Source: Jeotgalibacillus sp. R-1-5s-1
GTDB taxonomy: Bacteria > Bacillota > Bacilli > Bacillales > Jeotgalibacillaceae
Direction: 5' to 3'
Assembly (NCBI RefSeq): GCF_004405105.1
Contig: NZ_SORW01000053.1
Span: 297,104 to 361,103, forward strand
DNA: 64,000 nt
Within the stretch, counting starts at the first letter, position 1. Every line of letters begins with the position of its first letter. The notes below the pieces were generated by a model. The model had not been told where the DNA came from, did no database searches, and saw nothing but the letters and a program-made list of their open reading frames with translations. This document shows, piece after piece, positions 1-10,638 of this stretch. The position numbers were made by a program, and so were the translations under genes.

Positions 1-57
1 CTGCAGTGTTGTGGGAATCGTGTCTGGATATAAGTTCAGCCATGGCTGTGCAGACAT
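1..57 (-). CDS. lcfA: Long-chain acyl-CoA ligase LcfA, N-terminal 19 codons only
   Basis: Only the first 19 codons lie in the window; the gene runs off the left edge. The ATG at 55-57 follows a near-perfect Shine-Dalgarno (AAGGAGGTTGT, 61-71). The peptide starts MSAQPWLNLYPDTIP, which resembles the start of B. subtilis LcfA (KPWLAEYPNDIP). In B. subtilis lcfA lies next to yshE and mutS2, as here. The family activates long-chain fatty acids with ATP and CoA for beta-oxidation. The call rests on the short N-terminus plus synteny; no catalytic motif is visible. Confidence 0.75.
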   Translation of the reverse strand, partial: MSAQPWLNLYPDTIPTTLQ

Positions 58-106
58 TGAACAACCTCCTTAAGATAATTTTTAGAAAATTCCCATTTCT
101 GATTTC

Positions 107-135
107 ATTATAACCAATAGAGAAAGCGGTTACAA
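107..135 (-). promoter_or_regulatory. Sigma-A promoter of lcfA
   Basis: The -35 is TTGTAA (130-135) and the -10 is TATAAT (107-112), separated by exactly 17 bp. The start point would be near position 100, giving a leader of about 45 nt before lcfA. The promoter lies between the small ORF behind yshE and lcfA, so lcfA can be transcribed independently of mutS2-yshE. Confidence 0.7.
121..135 (-). promoter_or_regulatory. cre site (CcpA operator) overlapping the lcfA -35
   Basis: The minus strand reads TTGTAACCGCTTTCT, which fits every fixed position of the cre consensus WTGNAANCGNWNNCW. It covers the -35 hexamer and most of the spacer, where CcpA binding would block RNA polymerase. Catabolite repression of lcfA is known in B. 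subtilis. Here the site is a prediction from sequence. Confidence 0.7.
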
Positions 136-234
136 TTTTTTCTATGAAAAAAGACACAGAAAAAGTTTTGGATTGAAGGAAAAGCGCTCTGAATGGTGCA
201 CTTTTCCTCAACTAAAGCTTTTCCCGTGTCATTT

Positions 235-315
235 TTACATTGTGACCCAGTATACAATACCGATGACAATAAAAACTGCGCAGCAGCCGATTAATATTTT
301 TGAAAGTGTTTCCAT
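235..315 (-). CDS. 26-residue single-span membrane peptide downstream of yshE
   Basis: This is a short reading frame with ATG at 313-315, stop TAA at 235-237 and a good ribosome binding site (AAAGGAG, 323-329) that overlaps the yshE stop codon at 328-330. The peptide METLSKILIGCCAVFIVIGI... is almost entirely one hydrophobic helix with two adjacent cysteines and ends WVTM. Its position implies translational coupling to yshE. A weak hairpin (178-184 pairing with 201-207) lies beyond it. No family is recognised. It could be a partner of the DUF350 protein or a chance frame; the well-placed ribosome binding site favours a real gene. Confidence 0.55.
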   Translation of the reverse strand: METLSKILIGCCAVFIVIGIVYWVTM

Positions 316-327
316 TACTGTTCTCCT

Positions 328-738
328 TTACATGATACTCGCGCCGACTACAAAAGATAACCCAACCGAGATAATCATTGAAATAAACCCGACAGCTTTA
401 TTGCCGTTACCAATTTCTGTGTCCACGTTAAATCTTGGTGTCAGAAACTCAAACATAAAGTAAGCGATGAGTAGCAATACATAACCGAAAACGCCCCAGC
501 CAATCATGGCCAAAAGGGTATCATGCTGATCAATTGAGCTCGTAAAAATGTTTGCTATTCCGAATATCTTTCCGCCAGTCGCCATGGCAACAGCCATATT
601 CCCTTTTTTAATTTCTTCCCAGTTATTATATTTAGTGACCAGCTCAAAAACAGCCAGAAATAAAATCATACATAAAACGACGACACTGTAATAACCGGCT
701 GATTCCACGAGTGGATGACTCCAAAAGGCTTCCATCAT
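328..738 (-). CDS. yshE: DUF350 membrane protein YshE
   Basis: A 136-residue protein with about four hydrophobic helices and few charges, matching the DUF350 family in length and topology. Its place between mutS2 and lcfA is that of B. subtilis yshE. DUF350 proteins have no agreed biochemical role. Two adjacent ATG codons (736-738 and 733-735) follow AGCAGGTGA; the second has the better spacing. The gene is followed within a few bases by a tiny membrane ORF that appears coupled to it. The 127 bp up to mutS2 contain a weak inverted repeat (GAGATGC/GCATCTC) that is not a clear terminator. Confidence 0.8.
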   Translation of the reverse strand: MMEAFWSHPLVESAGYYSVVVLCMILFLAVFELVTKYNNWEEIKKGNMAVAMATGGKIFGIANIFTSSIDQHDTLLAMIGWGVFGYVLLLIAYFMFEFLTPRFNVDTEIGNGNKAVGFISMIISVGLSFVVGASIM

Positions 739-865
739 TATTCACCTGCTGTTTCATTTATTTAAGAGATGCGAATGTCCAGGGCATCTCACAGATTCGC
801 AAAACCGATTTGAAAACCCAGGAGGTGACAGGTCCATCCCCTCCCGATTGTTCGTCGCTGAAAAG

Positions 866-3226
866 CTATTTGAACTCTACAATCGTTACGCCACTGCCGC
901 CTTCTCCATCTTCACCAAGACGAACTCTTTTGACAGAACGGTGATTTTTAAGTTTTTCCTGAACACCTGAACGCAATGCGCCGGTTCCTTTGCCATGAAT
1001 GATGGATACTCTCGGATAACCTGCCAAAAGCGCATCATCTATATATTTATCCACGCGGATCAGGGCGTTTTCAAAACGTTCTCCTCTCAGATCCAGTTCC
1101 AGGCTGACGTGAAAATCTTTCCCTTTCACTGTAGCGAGTGGCTTCGGTTCCTGTTTTTTCTCACCCTTAATAAATTCAAGATCTTTTTCTTCCACTTTCA
1201 TTTTAAGAATACCCATCTGGACAGCCCATTCTTTATCAGCTGTTTTATCAAGCAGAATCCCTTTTTGACCGAAGCTTAATACATTTACTTCATCGCCGGG
1301 CTGAAGTTTTCGTTTAGTTTGTTCAGGCTGTTTTTTCTTCCCTGACTTTTTCAGCTCAGGCGCAGCACCTTCGAGCCGTTTGCGCGCTTCAATGAGCTCG
1401 TGCTCTTTAATGTCCGCGTGCTTTTCGAAGCGCAATTGTCTTAGTTCAGACATAATTTTTTCTGCTTCTGCCTTCGACTGTTCAACAATCTCATTGGCTT
1501 TTATGCGGGCCTTTTCGTAGAGATCTTCTTTTCGCTGATAATAATCAGCCATTTGCTTTTGAAGATCACGATGGATATTTTCAGCGTCCTTCAGCAGCTC
1601 CTGCGCTTCACTGTAATCCGTCTCTGCGCTTTTACGACTTGCTTCAAGAGAGGCTATCATCGTTTCAACAGCCCTGGAGTCTGTACCGATGAATGTTTTT
1701 GCGTGATTGATCACATGGTCGCTAAGTCCAAGCCGTTTTGAAATGTCAAATGCATTACTTCGCCCTGGCACTCCGATTAAAAGACGGTAAGTCGGGCTCA
1801 GCGTATCAACATCAAATTCAACACTGGCATTCACAACACCTTCGCGGTTATAACCGTAAGCTTTAAGTTCCGGATAATGGGTCGTTGCCACAACGCGTGC
1901 GCCCATTCCATGAACTTCATCGAGAATGGAAATAGCAAGTGCCGCTCCCTCCTGAGGATCTGTCCCGGCGCCAAGCTCATCAAACAGGACAAGGCTCCCT
2001 TCATCTGCCTGTTTTAATATATCCACAATATTCACCATGTGCGAAGAAAACGTACTTAAACTCTGCTCAATCGACTGTTCATCTCCAATATCAGCATAGA
2101 CAGACTCAAATACGGCAATTTTTGATCCGTCCAAAACCGGTAAAGGAAGTCCTGCCTGTGCCATCAGCGTACATAAGCCAATCGTCTTCAGCGTGACTGT
2201 TTTCCCCCCTGTATTCGGTCCGGTGATTACAATCGCGGAAAAATCTTCTCCGAGGTATATATCGTTGGCCACTGCCTCATCCATAGGTAGCAGCGGATGA
2301 CGCGCTTTATTCAGATTGATGATACCTTCACCGTTTACTTCAGGCTTTGTGGCTTTAATACTTCGGCCATATTTCGCTTTTGCAAACATAAAGTCAAGTT
2401 CACCAAGAATGTCAACTGTTAAAAGGAGGCTGTCTGCTTCCTCTTGAACGTCCTGGGTCAGCGCGAGCAGGATTTTTTCGATTTCTTCCTGTTCCTTTAA
2501 CCGCTGTTCACGGAGCTGATTGTTAAATTGTACGATGGATTCGGGTTCAATAAATAAAGTCTGCCCCGATGAAGACTGATCGTGGACAATCCCGCCATAA
2601 TGACTGCGATACTCCTGCTTAACAGGTATAACGTAACGGTCATTTCTGATAGTGATGACCGCATCAGACAGCATGGTCGCCGCATTTTTTGAACGAATCG
2701 CACTTTCAAGCTTTTCACGTACCCGGCTTTCACTTGTACGGATTTTCTGTCTGATGGAACGGAGCTCATGGCTTGCCGAATCCAGCACTTCGCCATTTTC
2801 ATCAATCGATTCAAAAATTTTATGTTCAAGCGGAGTCAGAACAACGAGACTCTCTTTTTTTTCGAGAATAATCGGAATATGGATTTCTCTTTCTTCCATC
2901 ATATGATCAACAAAGTTTCGGATATTTTTACCGGCCCGGATCGTACTTGCAACCTGTACGAGTTCAGCAGCACTTAACATCCCACCAATCTGAGCGCGTT
3001 TAATGTGCGGTCTGATATCAAAAATTCCGCCAAGCGGCATGCCGCCTTTGACCCGCAGAATGGTAGCTGCCTCGTCCGTTTCATCCTGCCAGCGCAGCAC
3101 ATCCTCCAGATTTGAAGATGGCGCAAGCTTTTCAATACGGTATGCACCAAGTGAAGAAGCGGCGAATTCAAGCACCTGTTGTCTGATTTTAATAAATTCA
3201 AGCGTTTTTAAAGTCTTTTCATTCAA
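866..3226 (-). CDS. mutS2: Endonuclease MutS2 (ribosome rescue / anti-recombination ATPase)
   Basis: 786 residues, the usual length for MutS2. The order is a core/clamp region, a Walker A P-loop GPNTGGKT near residues 335-342, the Walker B stretch [13 protein letters not shown], a long charged coiled coil (about 510-640), and a C-terminal Smr domain with LDLRGER (about 710) and HGKGTGALR (about 745). It lacks the N-terminal mismatch-recognition domain of MutS. MutS2 suppresses homologous recombination in some bacteria and, in B. subtilis, acts on collided ribosomes; which role dominates here cannot be told. It starts 14 bp after the polX stop with RBS AAGGAGAG, so polX and mutS2 are probably co-transcribed. 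Confidence 0.95.
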   Translation of the reverse strand: MNEKTLKTLEFIKIRQQVLEFAASSLGAYRIEKLAPSSNLEDVLRWQDETDEAATILRVKGGMPLGGIFDIRPHIKRAQIGGMLSAAELVQVASTIRAGKNIRNFVDHMMEEREIHIPIILEKKESLVVLTPLEHKIFESIDENGEVLDSASHELRSIRQKIRTSESRVREKLESAIRSKNAATMLSDAVITIRNDRYVIPVKQEYRSHYGGIVHDQSSSGQTLFIEPESIVQFNNQLREQRLKEQEEIEKILLALTQDVQEEADSLLLTVDILGELDFMFAKAKYGRSIKATKPEVNGEGIINLNKARHPLLPMDEAVANDIYLGEDFSAIVITGPNTGGKTVTLKTIGLCTLMAQAGLPLPVLDGSKIAVFESVYADIGDEQSIEQSLSTFSSHMVNIVDILKQADEGSLVLFDELGAGTDPQEGAALAISILDEVHGMGARVVATTHYPELKAYGYNREGVVNASVEFDVDTLSPTYRLLIGVPGRSNAFDISKRLGLSDHVINHAKTFIGTDSRAVETMIASLEASRKSAETDYSEAQELLKDAENIHRDLQKQMADYYQRKEDLYEKARIKANEIVEQSKAEAEKIMSELRQLRFEKHADIKEHELIEARKRLEGAAPELKKSGKKKQPEQTKRKLQPGDEVNVLSFGQKGILLDKTADKEWAVQMGILKMKVEEKDLEFIKGEKKQEPKPLATVKGKDFHVSLELDLRGERFENALIRVDKYIDDALLAGYPRVSIIHGKGTGALRSGVQEKLKNHRSVKRVRLGEDGEGGSGVTIVEFK

Positions 3227-3239
3227 TTGCTTTCTCTCC

Positions 3240-4952
3240 TTATTGATGGCGTTTCAGAAAACGGGAAAGCTCATCAAACGTTTTTGCATTCATAACGGAC
3301 TCTTTTTTCAGCCAGCCTTTTCGACCTGTTTTAACACCAAGCTCCATAAATTCCAGATGAATCGTATCATGGGCATCCGTATTAATGAATACAGGTACGT
3401 TGTGCTTTTGAGCGAGCGCTACGTATTCACTGTTTAAATCAAACCTGTGTGGATTCGCATTCAATTCAAGGCCTGTATTTGTTTCTGCCGCTCTTTTCAC
3501 GAGCCAGTCCATATTGACACGATACCCTTTTCTTTCTCCGACAATACGGCCGGTCGGATGCGCAATAAAATCAACATGTGGGTTCACAAGAGCTGTTTCA
3601 AGTCTCTCCCTGATCTGTTCCTCTGACTGTGTAAAAGAGGAATGGATAGAGGCAATGACAATGTCGAGCTCTTTAAGAAGCTCATCCTCATAATCAAGCG
3701 ACCCATCCGGAAGGATATCCATTTCAATTCCTGCAAGAATCTCGATATCATCATACTTTTCATTTAATGCTCTTATCTCACTGATCTGATTTCTTAAGCG
3801 TTCAGCTGACAGCCCATTGGCAACACGCAAGTAATGGGAGTGATCTGTGATAGCCATGTAATCGTACCCTTTTTGGCGGCATGCTTCAATCATTTCCTCC
3901 AAAGAATAAGCACCGTCACTCCAGGTCGTATGCATGTGAAGATCACCTCTGATGTCATCAAGGGTGATCAGAGCTTCAGCTTCTTCATGCCGGGATGTTT
4001 CCGTGCCATCTTCCCTCAGTTCAGGCGAAAGAAATGTCATGCCAAAGTGGGCAAAAAAGGCTTCTTCGCTTTCGAACGTTTTCACTTCTCCTGTCTCAAG
4101 GTTTTCAACGCCATATTCACTGATCCGCTCACCGCGTTCTTTCGCTATCTGGCGCATTTTTACATTATGATCCTTTGAGCCCGTAAAATGATGGAGCGTT
4201 GTAGCAAATGCCTGATCCTCTACAAGCCGGATATCGACCGACAGCTCATACTCACGTTCCAGAACGACAGAAACTTTTGTGTTTCCTGCTGACAGTACTT
4301 CCTTTAAACCTGGTATGGTTAAAATCTGATCTTTAACCTTCTCCGGCTGATCTGTAGAGGCAATATAATCAAGGTCTTTTACGGTCTCACTGTTTCGTCT
4401 TAAACTGCCGGCACGTGAAAAGCGGCTGATCTCATCAATCCCTGCAAGAAATCCATCCAACTCTTCAGCTATTGGCAATACTGCTGAAATCGGCAGTCTC
4501 TCCGGGCGGCTGCCGGCATTCAAAAGCGCTGCCAGTATTTTTTCCTCTGTTTTTGCCCCGAAGCCGGATAGCTGCTGAACCTTGCCTTCCTCACAGACAC
4601 GCTTCAAATCTTCGGCGGATTCCACACCGAGCTCCTGATAGAGGCGGGCAATCTTTTTTCCGCCAAGCCCCTGAAGTTTTAATAGTGGAATTAACCCTTC
4701 CGGCACTTCTTCCTTAAGCGAATCAAGGACAGATGATTGACCGGTTTCCATGTATTCTTCAATGACAGCAGCCGTGCCTTTACCGACTCCTTTCAAGGCT
4801 TTAACATCTTCAATCTGTGAGAGGCTTCTCTGATCTGTCTCCAGTGCCTGGGCTGCTTTTCTGAACGCGCTGATTTTAAACGGATTCTCCCCTTTCAGCT
4901 CCATATATACCGCAATTTTCTCAAGCAGTCTGATGATTTCTTTTTTGTTCAT
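3240..4952 (-). CDS. polX: DNA polymerase/3'-5' exonuclease PolX
   Basis: 570 residues. The N-terminal half is a family X polymerase with helix-hairpin-helix repeats ([20 protein letters not shown]) and a nucleotidyltransferase core ([19 protein letters not shown]). The C-terminal half is a PHP domain beginning [12 protein letters not shown] near residue 337, with further metal-ligand histidines (ITDHSHY, IHSSF, AHPTGR, NTDAHD). Bacterial PolX fills gaps in base excision repair, and the PHP domain supplies 3'-5' exonuclease and AP-endonuclease activity. A strong terminator lies upstream, between it and cvpA, so polX-mutS2 likely has its own promoter or depends on readthrough. Confidence 0.95.
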   Translation of the reverse strand: MNKKEIIRLLEKIAVYMELKGENPFKISAFRKAAQALETDQRSLSQIEDVKALKGVGKGTAAVIEEYMETGQSSVLDSLKEEVPEGLIPLLKLQGLGGKKIARLYQELGVESAEDLKRVCEEGKVQQLSGFGAKTEEKILAALLNAGSRPERLPISAVLPIAEELDGFLAGIDEISRFSRAGSLRRNSETVKDLDYIASTDQPEKVKDQILTIPGLKEVLSAGNTKVSVVLEREYELSVDIRLVEDQAFATTLHHFTGSKDHNVKMRQIAKERGERISEYGVENLETGEVKTFESEEAFFAHFGMTFLSPELREDGTETSRHEEAEALITLDDIRGDLHMHTTWSDGAYSLEEMIEACRQKGYDYMAITDHSHYLRVANGLSAERLRNQISEIRALNEKYDDIEILAGIEMDILPDGSLDYEDELLKELDIVIASIHSSFTQSEEQIRERLETALVNPHVDFIAHPTGRIVGERKGYRVNMDWLVKRAAETNTGLELNANPHRFDLNSEYVALAQKHNVPVFINTDAHDTIHLEFMELGVKTGRKGWLKKESVMNAKTFDELSRFLKRHQ

Positions 4953-5010
4953 GGGACAGGTTCCTTTCCTTATAAAATACTTTTATAGTCAATTTACCTT
5001 ATCTTCTCTT

Positions 5011-5050
5011 AAAAAAGCCCGGAATCCTTGTTATGGAATTCCGGGCTTTT
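5011..5050 (-). terminator. Rho-independent terminator after cvpA/yshB
   Basis: A stem of about 14 bp (AAAGCCCGGAAT arms around CATAACAAG) is followed on the minus strand by TTTTTTAAG. It separates zapA-yshB from polX-mutS2. Confidence 0.85.
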
Positions 5051-5057
5051 GAAAATG

Positions 5058-5609
5058 TTACGATGAAGGCTCCTGTGCATTCAGCCACCAATCTTTTACC
5101 TGTTCTGAAAATACCGGCGTCTGCTGCAAAATAAATTCTGCAATTCCTGAACCGGCTAAAGTATCCTGAATTGAATTCATCGGAACCATGGCCGCAATAT
5201 AAATGAGGACAAATAAGATCACATACATTTCAACAAACCCTAAAATCCCACCGCCAAATATATTAAGCGGGCGTAACATAGGGAATTGAGCCACGGAATC
5301 AAACATCGATCCAATCAGCTGCATCACAATTTTCGCACCGAAAAAGATGATGGCAAAAGCAATGATCCGGTAGTAGGCCTCTTCAAAGTTAACCGTGTCT
5401 GCAATAAAGGCCAGCTGTGACCCGGCGTCAAAAGCAGGATAAGGTATCCACAACGTCAGCTTCGGTGCCAGAACACTGTAGTATTTGTAAGCCAGAAAAA
5501 AGGCAATAAAAAAGCCGACCAGATGAATAAGTTGTAAGATAAAGCCCCGGCGTAATCCGATGATAAAGCCGGTCACAAGAAAGACTAACAGCAGCAAATC
5601 CAGCATCAA
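5058..5609 (-). CDS. yshB: CvpA family membrane protein YshB
   Basis: 183 residues with four predicted membrane helices. The start MLDLLLLVFLVTGFIIGLRRGF is typical of CvpA, a family first linked to colicin V production in E. coli and of uncertain role in Gram-positives. The gene begins 4 bp after zapA and ends just before a terminator. The zapA-yshB pairing matches B. subtilis yshA-yshB. The start could be either of the two adjacent ATG codons. Confidence 0.85.
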   Translation of the reverse strand: MMLDLLLLVFLVTGFIIGLRRGFILQLIHLVGFFIAFFLAYKYYSVLAPKLTLWIPYPAFDAGSQLAFIADTVNFEEAYYRIIAFAIIFFGAKIVMQLIGSMFDSVAQFPMLRPLNIFGGGILGFVEMYVILFVLIYIAAMVPMNSIQDTLAGSGIAEFILQQTPVFSEQVKDWWLNAQEPSS

Positions 5610-5613
5610 GCAT

Positions 5614-5895
5614 TCAATCCCTTAGTTTTTTTAATTCGTTCTCTAATTCTTCGATTTCTTCTTTTAACTTTAAAAAATCATGGACAGCATTCACAGCCGT
5701 TAAAACGGCCAGTTTTGATGTATCAAGTGAAGGGTTGATCGAGCTGATCTCCCTCATTTTATCATCAACCATTGAGGCAACAAGTCTGATGTGAGACGTG
5801 GACTCACTGCCGACGATGGAGTATGATTGTCCATAGATGTCAACGTTTATTCGATTTTTACCGTTATTCGACAACGCAGCTGCCCCCATTCTCAA
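5614..5895 (-). CDS. zapA: Cell division protein ZapA
   Basis: A small protein with the ZapA signature [15 protein letters not shown], followed by a central helix and a C-terminal coiled coil ([15 protein letters not shown]). ZapA binds FtsZ and promotes Z-ring bundling. The start is uncertain. The ATG at 5893-5895 gives 93 residues. A TTG eight codons in ([11 protein letters not shown]) would give a protein closer to the B. subtilis length and is preceded by GGGGG. It is divergent from rnhC. Confidence 0.88.
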   Translation of the reverse strand: MRMGAAALSNNGKNRINVDIYGQSYSIVGSESTSHIRLVASMVDDKMREISSINPSLDTSKLAVLTAVNAVHDFLKLKEEIEELENELKKLRD

Positions 5896-6145
5896 GAATC
5901 CTAATCACTATCATAACATGTTCATTTTGCAGATCAAAATAAAAGTTGATATTATTTACTTTTTATTGGATTTTCAATTCACAAACTGACAAATTCAGCA
6001 CTGGACTGCATGATACTTTTAAAATAAAGGCTTATCATCCTATGAATCTATCCAATCCGGTTTTTGACAGTGACGATCTAAAGTCCATTGATATCATGGT
6101 TTATCTGAATCAACATTGTACAAATAGACAATAAGGAGTTTCCAA

Positions 6146-7063
6146 ATGCCAAACACTGTTTTAACTGTTTCACAAAGCGATCTGCAGAAGATGCAGGACT
6201 ATTATAAAAGAAGTTTAAAATCAAATCCACCTCAAGGTGCCGTTTTTGCAGCAAAAACACCTACCTATTCAGTAACCGCCTATAAATCCGGAAAAGTATT
6301 GTTTCAGGGCAAGGACGGGGAGACTGAAGCAGCAAAGTGGGGAACTGCCGATGCCAAACGGACTGTCAAAGCGGCGGCCTCATCGGCTGATCTGCCTCAG
6401 AACATTGCAACGATGTCACTGATTGGAACGGATGAAGTTGGAACAGGTGACTATTTCGGACCAATCACTGTTGTGGCAGCTTATGTAAAAAAAGAGCAGA
6501 TTCCTCTTTTGAAGGAACTTGGAGTAAAGGATTCCAAGCACTTAACGGATGAAACGATTGTCAAAATCGCCAAGGATCTGATCCGCACCATTCCCTACAG
6601 TCTCCTGACGCTCCCGAATGAGAAATATAACGAAAAGCAGGCACAGGGCTGGAGTCAGGGGAAGATTAAAGCCGTACTACATAACCAGGCCATTCTTCAT
6701 TTACTGAAGAAAATGAATCAGGAAAAGCCTGAAGGTGTATTAATTGATCAGTTTGCAGAAAAGCAGGTGTATTACCGCCATATTCAAAATGAAAAAACAA
6801 TCTATCGTCAGAATGTGTATTTCAGTACGAAAGCAGAAGGGATTCATTTAGCAGTGGCTTCAGCTTCCATCATCGCCCGCTATGCCTTCATTAAAGCAAT
6901 GGACCAGCTCAGCGAAAAAGCAGGATTTACGATTCCTAAAGGTGCCGGCGCAAAGGTTGACCAGGCTGCCGCAAAGTTGATCAGAAAGTTTGGCGAAGAA
7001 GAGCTGTACACATTTGCGAAGGTTCATTTTGCGAATACCCAGAAGGCGAAAAAGCTGATATAA
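6146..7063 (+). CDS. rnhC: Ribonuclease HIII
   Basis: 305 residues. An N-terminal TBP-like substrate-binding domain (about 1-85) precedes the RNase H fold, which has the acidic motif IGTDEVGTGDYFGP (from about residue 92), DSKHL (about 128) and the C-terminal VASASIIARYAF block. RNase HIII cleaves RNA in RNA/DNA hybrids and complements HII in removing R-loops. It begins 11 nt after a TAAGGAG ribosome binding site. It is the only plus-strand gene in the first 11 kb and is isolated between zapA (divergent) and pheT (convergent). Confidence 0.96.
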   Translation: MPNTVLTVSQSDLQKMQDYYKRSLKSNPPQGAVFAAKTPTYSVTAYKSGKVLFQGKDGETEAAKWGTADAKRTVKAAASSADLPQNIATMSLIGTDEVGTGDYFGPITVVAAYVKKEQIPLLKELGVKDSKHLTDETIVKIAKDLIRTIPYSLLTLPNEKYNEKQAQGWSQGKIKAVLHNQAILHLLKKMNQEKPEGVLIDQFAEKQVYYRHIQNEKTIYRQNVYFSTKAEGIHLAVASASIIARYAFIKAMDQLSEKAGFTIPKGAGAKVDQAAAKLIRKFGEEELYTFAKVHFANTQKAKKLI

Positions 7064-7070
7064 CATAAAA

Positions 7071-7106
7071 CGGGCCCGCACTCATCTGAGTACGGGCTCT
7101 GTTTTC
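7071..7106. terminator. Bidirectional terminator between rnhC and pheT
   Basis: A 13-bp stem (GGGCCCGCACTCA / TGAGTACGGGCTC) has a tiny loop and T-rich flanks on both strands, serving the convergent rnhC and pheT. Confidence 0.85.
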
Positions 7107-7112
7107 GTTTAA

Positions 7113-9527
7113 TTATGAACGCAGTTCTGCTCCTGCCTTTTCTTTTACCGCTTCGAGAACACGGTTGTGAACGTTTCCGACTTCTTCATCTGTCAGTGTA
7201 CGTTCAGGATCCATATACAGAAGTGAGAAAGCAAGTGACTTCTTGCCCTCTTCCATACGATCCCCTTCATAAAGGTCAAACAGCTGAACGGATTTCAGCA
7301 GTTTACCACCCGCTTCTTTAATGATGGTCTCAAGCGTGCCTGCGTTTACTGTGCGATCCGTTACAAGTGCAATATCACGTGTAATAGATGGATAACGCGG
7401 AATGGCACTGTATTTAAGAGGTTCCGCATCGTGTGCATACACAGATTCAAGCTTCACTTCAAATACGTACGTTTCCTTTAAATCAAGCTCTTTTTCTTTC
7501 ACCGGATGAACCTGACCAACGATACCGATCTGCTCTTCTTTAAAGTAAATCGCTGCAGTCCGTCCAGGATGAAGCTGATCCATTTTGGCTGTTTCATAAC
7601 GAATCTCTTCCTTAATCCCAAGACGGTCCCAGATCGCATCAAGGATTCCTTTTACTACATAGAAGTCAACAGGCTTCTTCTCACCCTGCCACGGATGCAG
7701 CTGCCACAGGCCTGTCAGTGCTCCGGCAAGATGCTCCTCTTCTTTTGGAAGCTCCTGATCAGCTGTTTTCAAGAACACTGAGCCAATTTCATAAAAGGCT
7801 GAAGAGTCTTTTTGTCTTGCGCGATTATAGGAGACACTCTCAAGCAGCTGTGGAATGATGCTCAGTCGCAACTGGCTGCGCTCCTCACTCATAGGCATTA
7901 ACAGCTTCACTGTCTCAGTCGTATCAAGCGCAAACTCAGTCGCTTTCTGTTCGTTTGTCAAAGAATACGTCACAGCCTGTGTAAGGCCTGCTCCTTCAGC
8001 TGTCTGGCGAATTAAGCGGCGCTTTTGCTGTCTCGCAGAAAGTCCGCCCGGATTTGTCGCGTGAACCGGAAGTGTCATTGGAATAAGATCATATCCATAC
8101 AGTCTCGCTACTTCCTCAATCAGATCTTCTTCAATTTCCAGATCTCCACGTCGAGTTGGTGCTGAAACATGGATCACGCCATCTGATTCTTCTGCCGTAA
8201 TCTGCAGGCGGCGGAACAGATCAAGAACTTCATTTTCCGAAAGGTCCGTTCCTGTTACGCGATTGATTTTCTCAAGAGAAACAGAGATTCTCTTCTCTTC
8301 CTTTGAAAGCTCATCAAAGGCAACGGTTCCTTCTGAAACGTCCCCTTCTGCGTACTGAGCCATCAGCTGGGCAGCACGTTCTGCAGCAAGGGCAACACGT
8401 TTCGGATCCACACCTTTTTCAAAGCGGGAGCTTGCTTCACTGCGCAGTCCAAGATCCTTTGAAGTCTGGCGGACCGATGACGGAGCAAAATAGGCTGATT
8501 CAATGACAACATTCACAGTTTCAGACGTTACTTCACTGTCATAGCCGCCCATCACACCGGCAATCGCGATTGGCTCTTTGCCGTTTGTAATAACGAGGTG
8601 ATGAGACTGAAGTGTGCGCTCCGCTTCATCAAGTGTTTTAATTTTTTCGCCTTCATTTGCGAGGCGGACCAGGATTTCACCTGTGCCAACCTGATCAAGG
8701 TCGAATGCATGTAAAGGCTGACCATATTCAATCAAAATATAGTTGGTAATGTCCACAATATTGTTATGAGGACGAATACCAGCTGCAACTAATCGATTCT
8801 GCATCCATTGTGGTGATGGCTTTACCTTTACGTTTTTTACGACCTTCGCCAGGTAAACAGGATTTTCTTTTTTCGCCTCAACCGTCAGCTTAACGTCATC
8901 AGCTGCCTGTTTTGAAACCGTGTCATAACTCAAATCAGGAAGCTTTACCAGACGATCTAAAATCGCACCGACCTCATACGCTACCCCGATCATGCTCATC
9001 GCATCCGCACGGTTCGGTGTCAAACCAAGTTCAAGGATAGAATCATCAAGCATCAGCGCTTCAATCGCATCCGCTCCAACTTCAGCATCCTGAGGGAAGT
9101 TGAAAATTCCTTCTGAATACTCCTTTGTCACAAGCTTTCCTTCAACACCGAGTTCCTGCAGGGAACAAATCATTCCGTGAGAAGCTTCACCGCGAAGCTT
9201 CGCTTTTTTAATCTTAAAATTATCCGGCAGAACAGCTCCAACCTTAGCTGCAGCAACCTTCTGACCTGCGCCAACGTTCGCTGCGCCACAGATAATCTGT
9301 ACAGGCTCTTCTTCACCAACGTCCACCTGGCAAATATTCAGTTTATCTGCCTCAGGATGTTTTTCACATGACAGCACGTGTCCAACGACAACACCGCTGA
9401 TTCCTTCACCTGGAACCTCGACTCCTTCCACTTCGATGCCGGAGCGGGTGATTTTATCTGCGAGCTCCTCAGGTGTAATGCCCGATAGATCTACATATTC
9501 TTCTAACCATTTATATGATACAAACAT
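7113..9527 (-). CDS. pheT: Phenylalanine-tRNA ligase beta subunit
   Basis: 804 residues. Visible parts are an EMAP-like tRNA-binding OB domain (about 39-150, [22 protein letters not shown]), the B3/B4 editing domain, the B5 domain (about 405-480), the inactive class II core, and the C-terminal anticodon-binding FDX-ACB domain starting about residue 710 ([16 protein letters not shown]). With PheS it forms the alpha2-beta2 enzyme charging tRNA-Phe, and it hydrolyses mis-charged Tyr-tRNA. It lies 12 bp behind pheS and ends at the shared terminator. Expression is governed by the upstream T-box. Confidence 0.97.
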   Translation of the reverse strand: MFVSYKWLEEYVDLSGITPEELADKITRSGIEVEGVEVPGEGISGVVVGHVLSCEKHPEADKLNICQVDVGEEEPVQIICGAANVGAGQKVAAAKVGAVLPDNFKIKKAKLRGEASHGMICSLQELGVEGKLVTKEYSEGIFNFPQDAEVGADAIEALMLDDSILELGLTPNRADAMSMIGVAYEVGAILDRLVKLPDLSYDTVSKQAADDVKLTVEAKKENPVYLAKVVKNVKVKPSPQWMQNRLVAAGIRPHNNIVDITNYILIEYGQPLHAFDLDQVGTGEILVRLANEGEKIKTLDEAERTLQSHHLVITNGKEPIAIAGVMGGYDSEVTSETVNVVIESAYFAPSSVRQTSKDLGLRSEASSRFEKGVDPKRVALAAERAAQLMAQYAEGDVSEGTVAFDELSKEEKRISVSLEKINRVTGTDLSENEVLDLFRRLQITAEESDGVIHVSAPTRRGDLEIEEDLIEEVARLYGYDLIPMTLPVHATNPGGLSARQQKRRLIRQTAEGAGLTQAVTYSLTNEQKATEFALDTTETVKLLMPMSEERSQLRLSIIPQLLESVSYNRARQKDSSAFYEIGSVFLKTADQELPKEEEHLAGALTGLWQLHPWQGEKKPVDFYVVKGILDAIWDRLGIKEEIRYETAKMDQLHPGRTAAIYFKEEQIGIVGQVHPVKEKELDLKETYVFEVKLESVYAHDAEPLKYSAIPRYPSITRDIALVTDRTVNAGTLETIIKEAGGKLLKSVQLFDLYEGDRMEEGKKSLAFSLLYMDPERTLTDEEVGNVHNRVLEAVKEKAGAELRS

Positions 9528-9539
9528 CTGGAGCCCTCC

Positions 9540-10583
9540 TTATCGAATTTCTTTTCGTCCGAATTGATCTAAAAAGCGGTAATCGTTTGTGTAGAAATGA
9601 CGGATATCGTCAATGCCATACTTCAGCATCGCGATTCGTTCCGGTCCCATTCCGAATGCAAAACCGGTATATTTTTCAGGATCAAATCCTGCCATACGCA
9701 GTACGTTAGGGTGAACCATACCGGCACCCAGAATTTCAATCCAGCCTGTTCCTTTACATACGCTGCAGCCTTTACCGCCACAGATTTTACATGAAATATC
9801 CATTTCAACAGAAGGCTCTGTAAATGGGAAAAAGCTTGGGCGCAGACGGATTTCACGGTCTTCACCAAACATCTTTTTGGCAAATACGTTCAGCGTTCCT
9901 TTCAGATCACTCATACGGATATTCTCATCCACTACGAGGCCTTCGATTTGCATGAACTGGTGTGAGTGCGTCGCATCATCATTATCACGGCGGTACACTT
10001 TACCCGGGCAGATGATTTTTACAGGACCTTTACCTGCATGACGCTCCATCGTTCTTGCCTGAACAGGGGATGTATGCGTGCGAAGCAGAATGTCCTCAGT
10101 AATATAAAATGAATCCTGCATATCACGAGCCGGATGGCCTTTCGGCAGGTTCAGTGCTTCAAAGTTATAATAGTCCTTTTCCACTTCAGGTCCTTCTTCA
10201 ATGGTATAACCCATTGAAATAAAAAGGTCTTCGATCTCACTGATCACTGTCGTGAGCGGATGAGCATGACCTGCTGGCACAGGGCGGCCTGGAAGGGTAA
10301 CATCAATCGCTTCCTCTGCAAGACGTTTTTCCACTGCCTGTCTTTCAAGCTCCTCCTGCTTAACTTCAATGGCTTTTGCAATCTCGTCGCGCACTTCATT
10401 CGCCAATGCACCCATTTTCGGGCGTTCTTCTGCAGATAACTTACCCATTCCTTTTAATACTTCCGTAATGGGACCTTTTTTTCCGAGATACGCTACACGT
10501 ACATCGTTGATTGCTTTCAGATCCTGCGCTTCTTCAACCTGCGCCAGCGCCTGCTGGCTTAATTCTTTTAAGCGTTCTTCCAT
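9540..10583 (-). CDS. pheS: Phenylalanine-tRNA ligase alpha subunit
   Basis: 347 residues from the ATG at 10581-10583, chosen because [15 protein letters not shown] matches known PheS starts and AAAAGGAGG lies 7 nt upstream. A further in-frame ATG at 10638-10640 lies inside the T-box terminator and is rejected. The protein has an N-terminal coiled coil followed by the class II catalytic core: [10 protein letters not shown], the zinc-binding-like [14 protein letters not shown], and motif 3 [17 protein letters not shown]. It catalyses ATP-dependent activation of phenylalanine and transfer to tRNA-Phe. It is the first gene of pheST. Confidence 0.97.
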   Translation of the reverse strand: MEERLKELSQQALAQVEEAQDLKAINDVRVAYLGKKGPITEVLKGMGKLSAEERPKMGALANEVRDEIAKAIEVKQEELERQAVEKRLAEEAIDVTLPGRPVPAGHAHPLTTVISEIEDLFISMGYTIEEGPEVEKDYYNFEALNLPKGHPARDMQDSFYITEDILLRTHTSPVQARTMERHAGKGPVKIICPGKVYRRDNDDATHSHQFMQIEGLVVDENIRMSDLKGTLNVFAKKMFGEDREIRLRPSFFPFTEPSVEMDISCKICGGKGCSVCKGTGWIEILGAGMVHPNVLRMAGFDPEKYTGFAFGMGPERIAMLKYGIDDIRHFYTNDYRFLDQFGRKEIR

Positions 10584-10638
10584 TGTCTTTCCTCCTTTTG
10601 ATGGCTCTGTCAACAACTGATAACAAAGCTTTCCATAC

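Noticed and set aside
5946..6134. 62-codon plus-strand frame ending just before the rnhC ribosome binding site
   Set aside because: Starts at TTG with no ribosome binding site and shows no family features; it covers the zapA-rnhC divergent promoter region.
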